Assembly (NCBI GenBank): GCA_030272155.1
Contig: CP126196.1
Coordinates: 4,154,001 to 4,218,000 of the forward strand
Direction: 5' to 3'
From: Tetradesmus obliquus
Taxonomy: Eukaryota > Chlorophyta > Chlorophyceae > Sphaeropleales > Scenedesmaceae
Length of the DNA: 64,000 nt
The position numbers were made by a program, and so were the translations under genes. This document shows positions 1 to 14,700 of this stretch, in pieces. A model generated the notes under the pieces. That model was not told the DNA's origin, searched no databases, and saw only the letters and a list, made by a program, of their open reading frames with translations. How positions within the stretch are numbered: position 1 is the first letter of the stretch; each line of letters starts with the position of its first letter.

Positions 1-854
1 GCAGGCAGCGCCAGCACAGCAATGCACCAGCTGCCACTACCGCTGCATGCCACCATCTGCCAACGAAAACATACAAGTTCCAGCAGCTGCTGAGTTGCGC
101 ACTGGTGTCTGCGTAGCCGGCATCAACTGCGAGTTGGCAGGCTGCCGCTGCCTGCATTGATCACAAGTGTAGCGGTTGTTTCAAAGAACACCCCTGCAGC
201 AGTGCAGCAGAAGCAGAGCAGCTGCACTTACATTTGCATGCTGCAGCGTAGGATGTGGCACTTGTTGAGGTTGGCGTTATCTCAATCAAGGTCTGGGCCA
301 ACCGGCGTTTGCGCGTTGATTGGCGCCCGCCACGCACCACTACATGCAACACTACAGAGCAGCAGCATCTGCGCCAACATAATCGCTGCCACTGAATCGC
401 ACATATGAGGCAGACTGCTTGCAATGCCACACCCCTCAAGCTCACCAGGAAGTGCATCAGCCATGCCACGCTGCCGGAAAGTCGGCCCCTGTGTCTTTAT
501 AGGGAAGGTCTGCGCACCAACAGAGGTCTCAAGTCAATATATCACAATGGTGGTCTCCAAGCAGGCTGTCTGCTGCTGCATTAGATACAGTGGCGCCATG
601 CTGACTGCAATCAAGTAGGACCCATGCACACAGGAAGTAAAAGCTGGATGGGTGGCGCGCACACCACATGGAGGGCATTGCGAGCAAGTTTGGCGTGTGT
701 GAAGTGCGTCGCAAGCACGTTCCACATTATGCAACTGCTGGCCTGCTGGGCATGCTGTCTGCTGTGTGCGTATGTTCATGCACGCGTTGCCAAGAATGAT
801 CACGACAAGCCCTGCAGCAAGCGGCATGCTCTTGATTGGGAGAGCTGTCACTTC

Positions 855-886
<32 letters not shown>

Positions 887-3086
887 TGTAACCTGCTACC
901 TGTTAGGTTCTAACGTTTTCGTTATTCTGACCTACCTGTGATGCTGAGAGACGGGCAGCTGACAGGAGCCTGCACACAGCAGCAGCAGCAACGCAGGTGA
1001 CACACAACTGCACCTGTGGACAACCTGCATGCACCCAGCCTCTACAGCTGACATAGCACGGCTCATGCTGCTGTACCTGAAACTGATCTTGATCTGGTGA
1101 TGGCGTGATCATTCCTGCGACAGTACTGCTACACTGCTGCAACTGTAGCTGCTGCTGCTGCTGCTGTGAGCTGGGCGCCCTAGCAGCTGCAGGGCTGCGT
1201 GCTGTCGTTTCAGCCGCTGCTGATCTGGGTAAGAGTCGCTCACCATGTCATCAAAGTATCAAGATAAGCAGTAGCAGCTCCATGCGCTTTCTACAGCATT
1301 GAAATCCTGCAGGATAAACCTTGCAGCTGCATAGTGCTTCAAGGACTGCTGTTGCTCAATGAGCAGGCGTCTGCAGCCTCACGAACGCCCAATAACCGCA
1401 TTGATCTGTTTTCATTCATTAACGCTTTCAGCGATGGTCTCTGCCAGTGGACACGAGCTTGCAGTCTGTTTCAGCCGCGTGCACCATATGCAACGCAGCA
1501 GCAGTGCGCGACACAGGTACGATCGCTGTAATGCTTCAGCAGTAATCATATTGATCATCGTTTGCAGCTGTTTGCTTACCAGTAGACGAACAGTTCACGA
1601 GCGTATGCCATCTGACCATTTTGTATTTAAACAAGTGACACACCTTGCAGCAGCGCGCAATGGGGCTATACGGGCCACTAAACTTACTGTAATAGAAGTA
1701 AACGATGTGTTTGGAGAGGCTGCTGCTTCAGTAGTGGGGGAAAGTCGTGCAATGCTGTAGTGACATGCTGATCTTCGCCTTGAGGCGCTGTCGTGCCATA
1801 AGACACCATAAATGCTGCTTTATATGATAATTCTCTGCTCTAACGCACGCTTTGGCGTGACTCTCAAGCCGGTGTTGACGTGATATCGACAAACCCTACA
1901 GCAAGCCCATGGGCTGGCCAGCTGACGTGCTGGCTGTTCAGCGACACAGTATAAGCGGCATACATGCAACAACACCTACTTACGGCGTTTCAGCCGGGTA
2001 TCGTGCCGTACAACGCATCAGCAGCAGCACATGTCCAGTTGCAGGCAGACTGCCAGTCCAGTGGACCTGCAACTGGACATGCAAACCCACCAACTGGACA
2101 CGATTTGGTGCCACTGGACATGCCTGGACATGCAGCTGGACATCTCGATGACCATAGTGGTATTCGTATCCGTAGTAGGTGGTTTTCGCTGTCAGCGACC
2201 AAGACTGACGCACGGTTGCTTTAACTTCACTCGCTGTTGTCGTCAACGTTAAATCACCTCATCGTTACACTCTGATACAGCTTATGTGCACACTGACAGC
2301 ATACACTGATCAGACTACTAGAGATCCCAAAGGCATAAAGACACACTCCTCCGGAAACACTGCCTAAGGAGTAACATCAGGTGCGGGATATGTTGATCAG
2401 TGTTGCAGCAGCTGCTGGGCAAGTTTGGTGATCTGCACGCAGTGTGAGCCCCGCACGCCTCAGCGTCGATCCCGCGCCTGCTGCCATAAAACAGTCAAAA
2501 TGCATCATAGTAGTAGCTCTTTATATGAATTGTGCATTGTAGAGGCTCAGCGGCTGGTTCTTTCGCAAGCTGTTTGCTCGTATCGTATACACTGGTACAG
2601 CTGGTATCAGCTGTACGCTTGTCACCAGCCTGGCCTGTGAAGTAAGAGCTAGCAATTTGCTTATATCAAACTAAAGCATGCTACCTGATGTTTGTACCTG
2701 CTCTTTTTGACTGCCAGCATCAGCTCTTCCACCGTCAGGGCACTCACTCTGCGTTCATCATTTGCAGGTGCTTCTTAGACCTGCAGAATATCGCCCAGTT
2801 GCAGCCTGATTGTCCGTATACGTGTACGTTCTTATCCTGTCTAACGGGGCTGGCAGGACGGACGGGATTATCCGCCTGCCACAGTGTGCAGCACACTCGG
2901 ATTCCCTCACCATTGTTTGTATTTGATGTATAATAGTCATTTCTGACATCTTATGTCGTCTGCTGCGTTGCATCACCTGCTGTCATTTTTCGCAGGCACT
3001 GACGCCCACTGGCCCCATCCTGCCCAGCTCAACTGCAGGCTTGAGCTTGTGGGTGTGACAGCCAGCAGCTGTGCTGCAACGTCACC
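1..3086. other. Non-coding stretch, no gene recognised
   Basis: I see no exon series with consistent phases and no recognisable protein similarity here. Open frames are short and overlap on both strands, as expected from CTG/CAG-rich sequence. A (CAG)n run lies at 859-885. The last few hundred bases should hold the promoter and 5' UTR of the gene starting at 3087, but no convincing TATA element was identified. Confidence 0.5.
2029..2081. repeat. Inverted repeat and clustered CTGGACATG motifs
   Basis: ACATGTCCAGTTGCAG (2029-2044) is matched by its reverse complement at 2067-2081, giving a stem of about 15 bp around a loop that itself contains CCAGTCCAGTGG. The half-site CTGGACA recurs several times up to 2150. 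It could be a hairpin or a palindromic remnant; no function is assigned. Confidence 0.5.
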
Positions 3087-5741
3087 ATGCGTGGGTCTCA
3101 TCAGGCTTTAGGTTTCATAGCGCTTCTGGCGCTGCTGTCATCTGCAGCAGCATGGAGAGGGTGGGATGAGGACACTGGGGCAGTGGCCACGGTGGCCAGC
3201 CAGCACCAGCAACATGCCTTGGCCAAGAGGACGCTGCTGCAGTCCTGCAGCGGCAGCTGCACGTGTGCGTGCACAACCAGCAATTCCCGTGGAACTGCCA
3301 GTTGCATTGCCAACACGGGAGTGACGGTCACGTGCAGCAGCGGGGCAACCAATCGCCACACTGTTTCCATTGAAAATGCTGCTGGCACACAACGTGAGTT
3401 GCAGCTGGCCAAGGCAATGACATGTATGTGATGTAATGTTAGGGAATGTTTTCGTAATGATAATGTAATGTAATGTAATGACATATGGCACTGCCGCACA
3501 CATGCTGGGGCAGTGGCCAGCCAGAACCAGCAACATGCCTTGGCCAAGAGGACGCTGCTGCGGTCTTGCAGTAGCACATGCACGTGCACGTGCACCACCA
3601 GCTCTCTTTGTGGAACTGGCAGCTGCATCGGCGCAGGTGTAGCGTGCACCCGTCCACACTGTGAGCATGCCCACACCAGGTGAAGAGCAGCTGGGAGAAG
3701 GGCTCCAGCACGTTTGTTACAAGATATATGCTTCTACCTTGAAGCACCAAGGGGCTTACATAGCATCCTTGCTATGTCTGGCCTGTGATTACGTGTTGCA
3801 TGCGTGTGTGTTGGCTCAGCCCTTGGCAAAGGCTAGCACAGCTGGTGAAATTTGAGGACAGCAAGTGCCACCTCCAGTGTCATCAGCTACTCGCGCACTG
3901 TGCATGCTGAACCAGGTGGTGGTTGCATGTGCAGTGCACAATTGTGCACATTTGACATCCACAAGCGACCCACGTGTCACCACAAAGCCGTTGCGGCATG
4001 GTGGTGACCCCCATGCTGTTGCAGCAGTGAACTTGCATGCTCATCACGCCAACCCATTCCAAGCATCCCATGAAAAGTTACTGATGCTTTGAAGTTCACT
4101 GCTTCTGTGTGTGCAGCGCTTTTCTGCCAATCCCCAGACGACACGACCACCATTCCTGCAAGTTTCCTGACCGTGGGAGCATCAAGCAACCCCCTGACAG
4201 AGTTTAACATGGTAAGCCTGACATACGGTGTGGCATTTGCATAAAAAAAGCAGCACACCGCCCAATAAATATATGGTCGCAAATGGGCAGCACGAGAAAC
4301 CTAGGGGATTCATGCTTGTCACTTGTATAGCTTCTGTGGCTCACAGCGGGCCCCTGAAGTGGCCACAGCAGCAGCATTAGCAGCTGCTGCTGCCAGCTGC
4401 CAGCTGCAGCTGGTGTCCTGGCATGGCTGGCCTGCTGGCGTGCTGTCATGCATTGTTGTGGTGCCGCATGTAGCTGCTGAGTGCAACTAAACCATAATGC
4501 TACATAGCATGTATCTCCTACAGCAATACTACACAGCAGATAGACGACACATGAGGCTGTATCGGTCGTGTTTCTCAAACGCGGCACAATTGTGTTGCTG
4601 CGAGGCGAGCTTCAGCCAAGGGCTGGCACCAACTGCTGGGCGGCCGAAAGCACACATGTGCTTGGGTGTGTTTTTTATTTATGCCTCCTGCCTGCCCAGC
4701 TGTGCCATGACTGCCATGTGCTCATGATTGCCTGTTTCTGCCTGTGTACAGGGTATGTGGCTATCCACGAATGGCCTCCTCCCTAACACGGCAGGGAGTC
4801 AGTGTGCGCTGTTTGGCTTCCCTACAGGCAACAGTGGTTGTTACTCCAACGTGGGCGGTGATGCATGTGGCGACTTCGTATTGAAAAGCAACGTTCCGAG
4901 TGTGTCGTGCGCAATGCCTGCTGGAGTGACTGTGCCCTGCCTAGCCAACAGCGGCGGCAAGCTGAGGGTGCCGTGGTGTGTCACATTCAACACGGCTCAG
5001 ACCACCTGCTCTAATGTCGGCCCCTTCATCTCAAGCACAAACGTTGGGTGCTACTGTGGTGAAAGTGAGTGGCCGTGCGGGCAGCTGCTGACATGTGCAT
5101 TGACTTCGGTTCATGCCAGGCGCTGCAGAACTTCCTACAGCATTGGAATGCATAATAGAGGATAGTGCACGCCATATCTGCTTTGAAATGCATCTGGGCT
5201 GCAGGAGATTGAGTGCTTTTGTTTGGCAGCCATTGATTCATCTGATATCAGTCATGGCACGTGATGGCATGCATAGCCGTCATGGCAGTGGCTGCTGATA
5301 TGGAGTATAAATTGACCTTGAACTGATCGTAGTCACATTGAGCACCAAACTGACAACTTACTCACTGCTTTGTGCTGCTTGCCACTGCTCACCGCTGGTG
5401 CCTTGCAGCTATCTTTAGCTCTGTCACTGTTACACCACCACAACCAAGCCTGGTAGTGACAATCTCTAGTGGGCCGTCAGCAGCCACCTACACTGAAGGT
5501 GCGCGGCCAGTCCATGATCATGTGTGTATGGGAATCAGCTGCTTTATTTGAGGGCTTAAAAGGTTCTGCTGATGCAAAGGACCACTTAGCATGCAGGTCA
5601 GAGGGATGCCATGCTTGCTAGGACTCTTGAAAGGGAGTCGGGGGAGGGTGGACTGCTCTGACAGCAGCAGCTGCTCCTCTCTTCCAAGGTACCCTGAAGT
5701 GGTCCAGCTCAATTCCACAGCACGTGCCTAAGTGCTGGCTG

Positions 5742-5777
<36 letters not shown>

Positions 5778-8700
5778 CTGCTGCTGCCGCTATCACTGCT
5801 GCTGCTTTTGCAGACACGGACGTCTCGTTCACTGTCAGGGTCAGAAACATAGGCAACGTCAGGGTTCAAATCATCGCCGTCACACTTCCTGGTGCTACAG
5901 CTACACCGCCCTTCCAGAACCTGGTCCTGGAGAGGGGAGCTCAGGTACTGGTGACATTCACATATAAACTGACGCTTGCTGACCTTGAATCTTCTGGAAG
6001 GAGTTTCACTCCTGACGCCTCAGGCGCTTGGGCGCAGGCGAGCCAAACTATCCAAGCGACAGTATCTCGTGTACCCTCGACCTACACGTTTGTCAGCAAT
6101 CCCTCTCTGGCAGTCACGCACACCATTGATGGCCTTGAGGTTCCTTCCGTCTTCTCTGAAGCAGGTAAGTGCTGCTGGTTCAGCACTCTCACAGCAGTTC
6201 AAGTGGCTCATGTTCCTCCTGCTTGGATTGCTGTGCTCAATGCATGATGTACTGGCTGACGACCGTTGTTCAAGCGGTAGCTTGGAAGAGCAGTCCCCAC
6301 AGCAGCTGCAGCAGCAGAGTGTGCAATGCATTGGGGCTATACAGAGCACACTGTTTACACATGTGCGCGAGCATTTGTTGCATTATGCGTTTACGAGACG
6401 TGTATCCTGCATCAGGGTACACTGGCACCAGGTCAGACAAGTGGACTATAAGACCCCTTGCAGCTGCTGCCTGCATGCAGGAGGAATGATGCTATGTTTG
6501 CTGACATCAATCTGCCACTGTTTGCCCAGGGTTTTCCTGCATGGCCGCTGCAGATTGTTTTCATACACAAAAAGCCCAAAGCATCCACTTGTGCTTAGCC
6601 ATATTTGACGCGCCTGCATCTGCTGCTTGTGCTGCAGGCGAGGTTCGGGTGTTCACCATTACCGTGACAAACGATGGTAGAATCACTCTGAGGAATGTGG
6701 CAGTGGCCAACTCCCTGCAAGCAGTGGCAGCCAGCCTTTCATGCACCATGTCTACAACCTCGGGCTTGATCAATGTCGCACTCCCCTTGGCAACTCTGGC
6801 ACCAAACTTTGCCATCACCTGCAGGGGAAGCCACACAGTTGCTGCAGGCGACATCAACAAGAATATAGAAAACACTGCGATAGTCTCTGCCACTGCGTAT
6901 CCTTTGGGTAAAGCCACATCAGTGCAAGCACCGGCCATTCTGCGCAAAGCTGTCTTCAAATCGCTTGCGCTCAGGCCATCCTTCTTGATTGCTCAGACAC
7001 CGAACCCAAAGTACAACACACCAGGTAACCTTCGACCTTTGGTCGCCATATGCAACTCACGAGCCTTGCCAGCTGCCAACAGCTGGCAGGCAGCAGCTGT
7101 CTGAAGTTGTCTAGATGAGTTGATTCCTTTCAAAGGACGGCGGCTGCGAGCCAGATGCACTACATCGCATTACAATACATACTCAGCTCAACAATGCAAT
7201 GTCTGTCGTAGCTGTGCGCAAGCGCCCTTCCCGCTCTTCCATGTTTGCACTGATTTCTGGTTGTTGCACTGTGCAGGACCCCAAAGTGCACTGCTGTGGG
7301 TTGCCAATGAGGGACAGGCAGCGGTATACGTGTACAGCGTCTCTGTGGCGATCGATGCCTATGTGGACAGCCTTCAGTTGTCCAGGGGCGGCATAATGGC
7401 TGCTGGTGGTGTCACTCCTGCATCACGGAAAGCACCCCTCATCAGGCTGCCACCCCGCGTCATTAAAGCCAAGCCCCGCAAGAACAAGCGCCTGGGAGCA
7501 GCAGCATCCACGCTGACAGATAACTTGTCGGAATTTCCGTCTGGTATCCGGCTCGAGCCAGGACAGTCCATGGTGTATTATGTTCAGTTCGCCATCCTGC
7601 AGGACTCTTTTGATATCAACCAGCTGATCACTGTCACGCCAGTGGTGATTGCCAAGGGTCCAGCCAACCTGAATCAGCTGACAAGCCAGCTGAACCCAGA
7701 GGCATGGGTGTTAGCTGCTCAGCAGAGTCACGCGCTGGAAGTCAGTGTGGGTCAGCTGCAGCTGCAGCCGGCAAGTGATTACCCATTTGCTGGTGAGTGT
7801 GCTCTTTTGCTTCGTTTCCACCTGCTAGAACATGCCCCATGCTCAGGTCATCTAATTCTGCCTCAAAATGTTCAGATTTGGTAGTCCATGCATACATGCA
7901 AGTGCTCATGAATGGTGTTTGTCAGAGCATACCCAGGTAATTCCCACCAATTCTTTGTCTTCAGTGCCTTGACAGACCTCCACTTATTCAGTGGCACTGC
8001 GCCTTCCGGCAGAAGTGCAGGATGCATTTTGATGCAAGATGCTGTCAGGGTGATTCTTATCTGCAAGCGGCAGCTGCACGCAACGGCATGCATGCCATCA
8101 GCTGTTGCACTATTTTTCAACTCGGCTGCTGCTGACCTGCATGTTTTCTTCATAAGCTTCTCCGACAGGCCGATGTCACGTTGCACCACACACGCTTGAG
8201 ACAGATCGCTAACCATATTGCTTGCACTGCTGTGCACTGCTTCATGTTGCAGGCGACAAGGTGCCAGTCACGCTGGCCGTGTTGAACAACGGCAATGTCA
8301 GGCTGCGCTACGACACAGCCACTGTCAAAGTCGGTGCAAGGGACGTGACGCTCAGTGCAGGCATGTGCGGCGGCAAGAACCCTACTGATACCCTTGACAT
8401 CGGCGAATCCAACAAGCTGCAGTGCAGTTTCGACTATGAGATCACTCAGGATGACATCGAGTCGAGCAACAACCTGCAAGCGCAAGTGGAGTTCAAGATG
8501 TTTTACTACAAGTGTCCAGAAATGCTTGACAGCTGCAGGCAAGACGTGATCCACAAAAAGAGTGAGAGCGCAACCCTCAGCAAGCTGGTGTCTATGAAAG
8601 GCGAGGTGACATACGACCCATCATCCCGCACATACTCCGCACCAGGTGGTAAGTTGTGCTGGCTGGACATGAGACTCATGCAAATGCCTGGCCCGCACAT

Positions 8701-11700
8701 GCTGCAGAAATGTGTAGCAATAGGGGTGTGCTGCGTGTAATCTTCCTGCTTTGCTTTGTTTGTGTGGTCGCATGCTGCTGGCTGCACCTGCTTGTTGAGA
8801 ACAAGGGGGCTGGGTACATTGGGCTAGGAGTGTGGCGGCAGCAGCCAACTGCTTCCCAGTGTGTGTGCCTGGGCGCAAATCGCTCCACGATACAGCTGTT
8901 GGTTGGCAGAAGCAATGCAGGTGATTGCGTTATATGTGTCTGATGACGTGCTGTGTAGCTTTGCAAATAGGATTGGTGCCACCAGCCAGCCTGCTGCCAC
9001 TTATACAGGGCATCACCACGTGTTGCCTCTCCTGCACTGCTGACGTGTTGCAGAAACTCTGAAAGTCATCGTGGTGTTGACCAACCAGGGCAACACCCGC
9101 CTCAGATTTAAGGATGACAAAGGCAACAGCTGTGGCTTTGAGGGCCTGGTCAGCCCTCGTGGCTCGTCTACATGCACTGTGCAGATTGAGACCACCCAGG
9201 AGGACCTCAACCGTGGAAGCATCAAACGCACACTGTCGTATGCTGGCACTCCCAATGTGGACTCACGTGCGTCTTTGATTGTGCTTGTGAACTGTAGCGC
9301 GACTGCCAGGCGCCGGGGTGTGCTGCCTTGAGGAAGCTGCTTGCCAGCAAACCAGCCGAGGCTGATGCTATGCAGTGAAGTTTGCTGCCGGCGGCCATGC
9401 GTTTGCAACACACTGCAGCGCAATGCACAACTGCTGTGTAAACAGTTTGAGCCACATAGGCTTGCCAGCCGCCACACAGCATGACATGTATGTGTACAAG
9501 TAACACATCCTGCTGGAACTGTTCATCACAGCAGTTTCAAATTCGCACCTGACGCCATTGTTTGCTGCCCACACTGCTGCGCTCCTGCAGCTGTGCCTGT
9601 TGTTCACACCGAGGCCGTGAACTTTGACGCTGTTGCGACAGTGGATTTGGATCCAAGCATTCTGACAGACACAGGAACATTCAAGGCTGTCGGTGAGCCA
9701 TCCACACAAACAAGATGTCGTAGGCAATACATATCACTCTGTTCAGGGTCTCTGCAGAAGAATTTGTGAGTAACATACTCTGAACAGAGTGATAAGCTGC
9801 AAGCTGTCGTATTGGCGGCCACCAGGATCAGGTGCAGTGCACATGGCTCAAACCTTTGACTGCCAGTGTGTTGTTGACAGCTTGCAACAATACAATACAA
9901 TACACTTTCGGGACTGAACCCGCCCCCAGGCACTAGCCCAGCGAGCCACTAATCCGCTCATGGGGGGTAATAGTAATTGTACCCAGTCTTTCCTTCGTTG
10001 TTTGGGCGATCGAAACCACCCGCGCAAGTCCGTCAATTCCAGTTGCTTTTTATCCCCAGCCACGGGCCATAGTCGCAAGCTTTTTAGGCCCAGCCACGGG
10101 CGGTTGGACCAGGATTCGAACCTTGCAATGCTTGCAGTGGCACTGTATATCAACGTGATTACAAACAGAAGCGAGGTTGCATAGCAGGGCCAGGTATGCT
10201 TTTTGTTCAAAGGGCACTGCTTTTGTGGCATGCCCAACTGGGCCATGGGTAAGCTTGCTGCTGTGGCCTCCGCTGCTACTGCAGCTGCTTTCCGCTGCTG
10301 TCAATGCTGCTGCTGAGTTCCTACAGGTGACATCGTAACCTTCAACCTCAGCTGCCAAAAGAATGGCAACAGAATCATCACCGCTACCATTCACACTGCT
10401 GCTGCTGCTGCTGCTGTCAATGCTTCAGCTGCATTTCCTGCAGGTCACATCAACACCCTCAACCTGGGCTGCCAATGCAAAAGCAACGCGAGCATGAAGA
10501 TTACTGGCATTCACACAGCTGCTGTTGCTGCTGCTGTCAATGCTGCTGCTTCACTTCCTGCAGATGACATCGTCACCTTCAAGCTCGGCTGCCAGAACAA
10601 GGGCAACGTGAACATGAAGATTACCAGCATCGGTGTCTCATACAACGATGTCTTGGGGGATACAACCCCTGTCTGCACAGATTCAGCAGACATTGCTCCG
10701 ACAGAGTCATGCCAACAATGTGTGTTGAACTATGCGGTACAGCAGGAAGATCTCGACAGAGGTTATGTCAAGGCGTATGTGCAAGTATCTGCTCTGGCGC
10801 CTTGGCAGGATGTGTCAAGGACCACAGACTGGGCAGCTGCACCGGGCTACAATGTGCCAACAGGCGACTATGCTGAAGTGGCTGCTGCACAATCTCCGAT
10901 GGTGACTATCGTGCAGGCTGCTGAGCCCAACTCTCTCACCATAGGTGCGCCACCACTCGTAGCGTTCTGCAGATGCAAGCAATGTGCTCTTTACGCTGTC
11001 AAACCTGCAAACGCATGCGTCATGCTCAGTTGATTATGCTTTCCGAAGCCGCGCTCACAAAGGTTACGCAGTTGCTGCTGAACCACGCGCGTTGTGCCAG
11101 TTTATGTTATTGCAGCAGCGTATTTTTTTGGCCTGATAGAGACTGATTTCACGTGTGGTGGCTGCTTTGTTGCACTGCAACGTGAACAGGCACACCAGTG
11201 GACATCACGGTGACGTTCAACAACACCGGCAATGTGAGGATCACCGAATTTGTTGGAGCGGCTACTGATGAGACTGGTCAGACCACAAAGTGCAGCACAG
11301 GGTTGGCTGCCACCCTCAACCCTGGGGTAAGTGGAGTATGGCATGCCTTTGTTTGTGCTTTAATGTATGTTGGTCGATATCAGGTGCACTCTGAGCATCT
11401 CTTTACAACTACGAGAAGTAAAGCACAGACAGCAGCCTGTTTCTTGCATCTGATGCAATGCACGGGATCTCTCTGAGCTGTTATGCTGCCTTACGCGGAG
11501 CTGCTGCAGTGTTTGGCTCAAGGACCGCATAGCAAGATATACCACAGCAGCCTGCTCCTAGCAGTACAGGGCGCTGTCTTTATAGAGGCGGGCAGCACAA
11601 AGTTTGGGCCATTCAGAGGCAGGCACTGCGGGCAGCCTGGCTTTTGTAACCCATGTCACTCACCTCTGCTGCCTGCCAAGCTTCAGAAACACGTTGTGTT

Positions 11701-14700
11701 TGCCCCATGCAGGGCACTGCATCGTGTACGTACAAAGTCCAGGTCGATGGACAGGAGGCATTTGAGGCTGGCATTGCCCACACAGCTCGGCTGAGCGGCA
11801 AGTACACTAACGGCGCAGGGGTGCAGGTCTACAGCAAAGAAGACGCCTTCGAGTTACTTGCAACGCCTGCGCCAGGCATCACAGTGGATTTGTCAGACTG
11901 CGCAAATGCAACAGGCCGTAAGTCGAAACGCGAATGAGGCACTGCATTGCTGCTGTGAGCTATAGGCACAAAGTGTTAGCCAGAAAATGGGTCTTTGTAC
12001 TTTTGCCTGCTGCATGATTGTTGTGTATTGCTGTGCTTCCGTGTATATTCAAAGCATGCATTGCATTTCACAGGTACACTGCATTCAAGCTTAGCATGCG
12101 GAACCCCTATCAAAGCAAACTGTGGTGACTAAAGGAGCACCCGCTGCTGTCTTTGGTGCTTGTGCAGCTGGCGACGCAAAGTGCAAAGCAACTGTGGCCA
12201 ACACCGGTAACTGGCGGCTGCACCAGCTGCAGTTTATCTCACACGCTGATGTCACTGGCTGCTCAACAGACGTGCTGCAGCCTGGTGCTTCAAGGCAGTG
12301 TGACGTGGTGGTTGCCGTAACCCAGGCGTTGCTCGACAGCGTCACTGAAGCCAATGCAAAGGTGGATGTGGACGTTATGGTGGATGCAGTAGCCATGGGC
12401 AAGGCTACCACTGTAACCGACAGCGCAAAAGATGCAATTGTACTCGACATCAAACCTGCAGTGGAGCTTACTGTGGAAGCAACACCGACTACTATCGTGC
12501 CAACAACTGGTGAGTGACGCTGCAACGGCGCTGCTGGTTGCAATTGCTGCTTGATGTGCAGAGATCGCTGCCAGCAGCCAGGAAGCTGCAGTGAGCCCGC
12601 AATAGAAGTGCCACCTTTGCTGAACCTGTGCACACAACACGCAGGGAATCGCACAGGCGGAAGCGCGCTTGCCTGCTCTTATGCAGACATTTTTTATGCG
12701 TGTAGCGTGTCACCCAATACTTGCCAACCTCTGTATTATCATAATTGCAGCTGGCTGTGTGCACTCCGGGGGAGATTTGCCGCTGAAACAACACATATGT
12801 GCTGATGTGTGTTGCTTGGTGCAGATCCAGCCGGCATGACATCCTCTGTATCTGTTGTCATAAGCAACAACGGCAATGTGATGTTGTGGTTGGCAAAGGC
12901 TGATCTAAAGAGAGGTGATGTAGCAGCCGGGACGCTGGAAGACTGCAACAAAATTGAGTGAGTCCCTGCTTTCTGGCAGCTCTGTTTGTCTGACAAGGTT
13001 GTTCTGCATCTCTGTTGTCTGTTCTTGACAAGTTTGCCAGATACCGTAGACATGCTTCTCTGACCAGCAATTGCTTGTAAGCATGCCTCCTGTTTGGCAG
13101 TCCTTGCTCTGCTTAGAATCCACAACTATATACCAGTCAATTTTTTGCTGCAGCTGTTTCATAAGTTATGTCTGCACCAAACCACACAGCCCAAGCTGCT
13201 GCCATTACTTGCTGCCACTGCTGCTGCTGCTGCTGCTGTGCAGGTTGGGTCCCGGCCAACAGAAAAAATGCACCGCCAATTTCGTCAACGACATGGACAT
13301 GTGCAATAACGCGCCAGACTTTGCGTTTGAAGTGTCGCTCGTCTACAAAGCTGCACAAATCAACAACGAGGTCACTGTGACTGCCAAAAGCAACTCTGCA
13401 ACGTGCAGGGTGAGGCTCAGCAAGCAGGACTTGCAGCGCAGCGTATTTGCTGCGGATGAACGCAATGATTACAAGTGACCATGCTTGGCAGAACTATGTT
13501 ATCCGCATGTCATGCAGATAGCTTAGCTCTTAGTAAAAGCAAACATCAGAGAATGATATGCCATGCTTGAGTGCATGCGCACTTCCAGTCAGCAGGCAGT
13601 TGAGTTGCCGCAGTGATACATTTGAACACGCATCTAACTTGAGAACCTGAGAATCAGGCAGCAGGGTTGCAAAACTGGCATTACGCTTTCGTGACTCAAT
13701 GTCGTCGTCCTTTGCGCCGCCGGCACATGTGCTCATAATGACACCACATGCTGTTCTAATCCTGTGCACGCGGCTGTACAGCAACAGAACATGTTCATTT
13801 GCTTTCTGCTTGCAGACATGTGTGCCGAATGAGTGCCCTTCAGCAGCGGTTGTGAAGAGTGCGCTGGATGCGGTTGACACCTTCACGCTGGATTGCGACT
13901 GCGCGTCAAAATCAGTCACGGTCAACTTCAAGAGCCCGTTCCGCAACGGAGACTGCGAGAAGACACCAGTCTCACGCATCTTCATGTTCACTGACATTGG
14001 CCAAGACCGCAACCGGAAGGTCGCCCCAAGATGCCAGCACACGGGTGAGTTTGTGTGTGCAGACCATCCCGGACAAGCAGCAGCAGCATGGTCGCTGCTG
14101 CTTGTGAAGCTTCACAGATTGCTGTGTATGGGCGCGGCAGCAGCCCCTGCATACCTACAGCTGTGCAGTACCTAGTATGTGATGCTGGATTGGTTTTAGA
14201 CGCTGCAGCCTTGCCGCACCTTGAATGCTCGCGCAGTTCATCACATGTTTAGCCTGATCCCAGCAGCAGAATTTGGTCACATGTGCCTGCTGCAGCAACC
14301 TCCCAAGCAGCAGCACGCTGTGCTGTGCTGTGCTGTTTTGTGCTGTTCTCCGCTGTGCTGTGCTGTGCTGTGCTGTGCTGTGCTGTGCTGTGCTGTGCTG
14401 TGCTGTGCTGTGCTGTGCTGTGCTGTGCTGTGCTGTGCTGTGCTGTGCTGTGCTGTGCTGTGCTGTGCTGTGCTGTGCTGTGCTGTGCTGTGCTGTGCTG
14501 TGCTGTGCTGTGCTGTGCTGTGCTGTGCTGTGCTGTGCTGTGCTGTGCTGTGCTGTGCTGTGCTGTGCTGTGCTGTGGTGTGCTGTGGTGTGCTGTGCTG
14601 TGCAGGGCAGGTGAACTACTAAGCATTGTGTTGTCCACATACCTGCCTGCTGCTGCCCTGCCCTGCCCTGCCCTGCCCTGCCCTGCCCTGCCCTGCCCTG

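Noticed and set aside
10105..10125. tRNA gene suggested by GGTTCGAATCC
   Set aside because: Only the B-box half is present and no acceptor stem or anticodon arm could be folded; better explained as the head of the SINE-like element.
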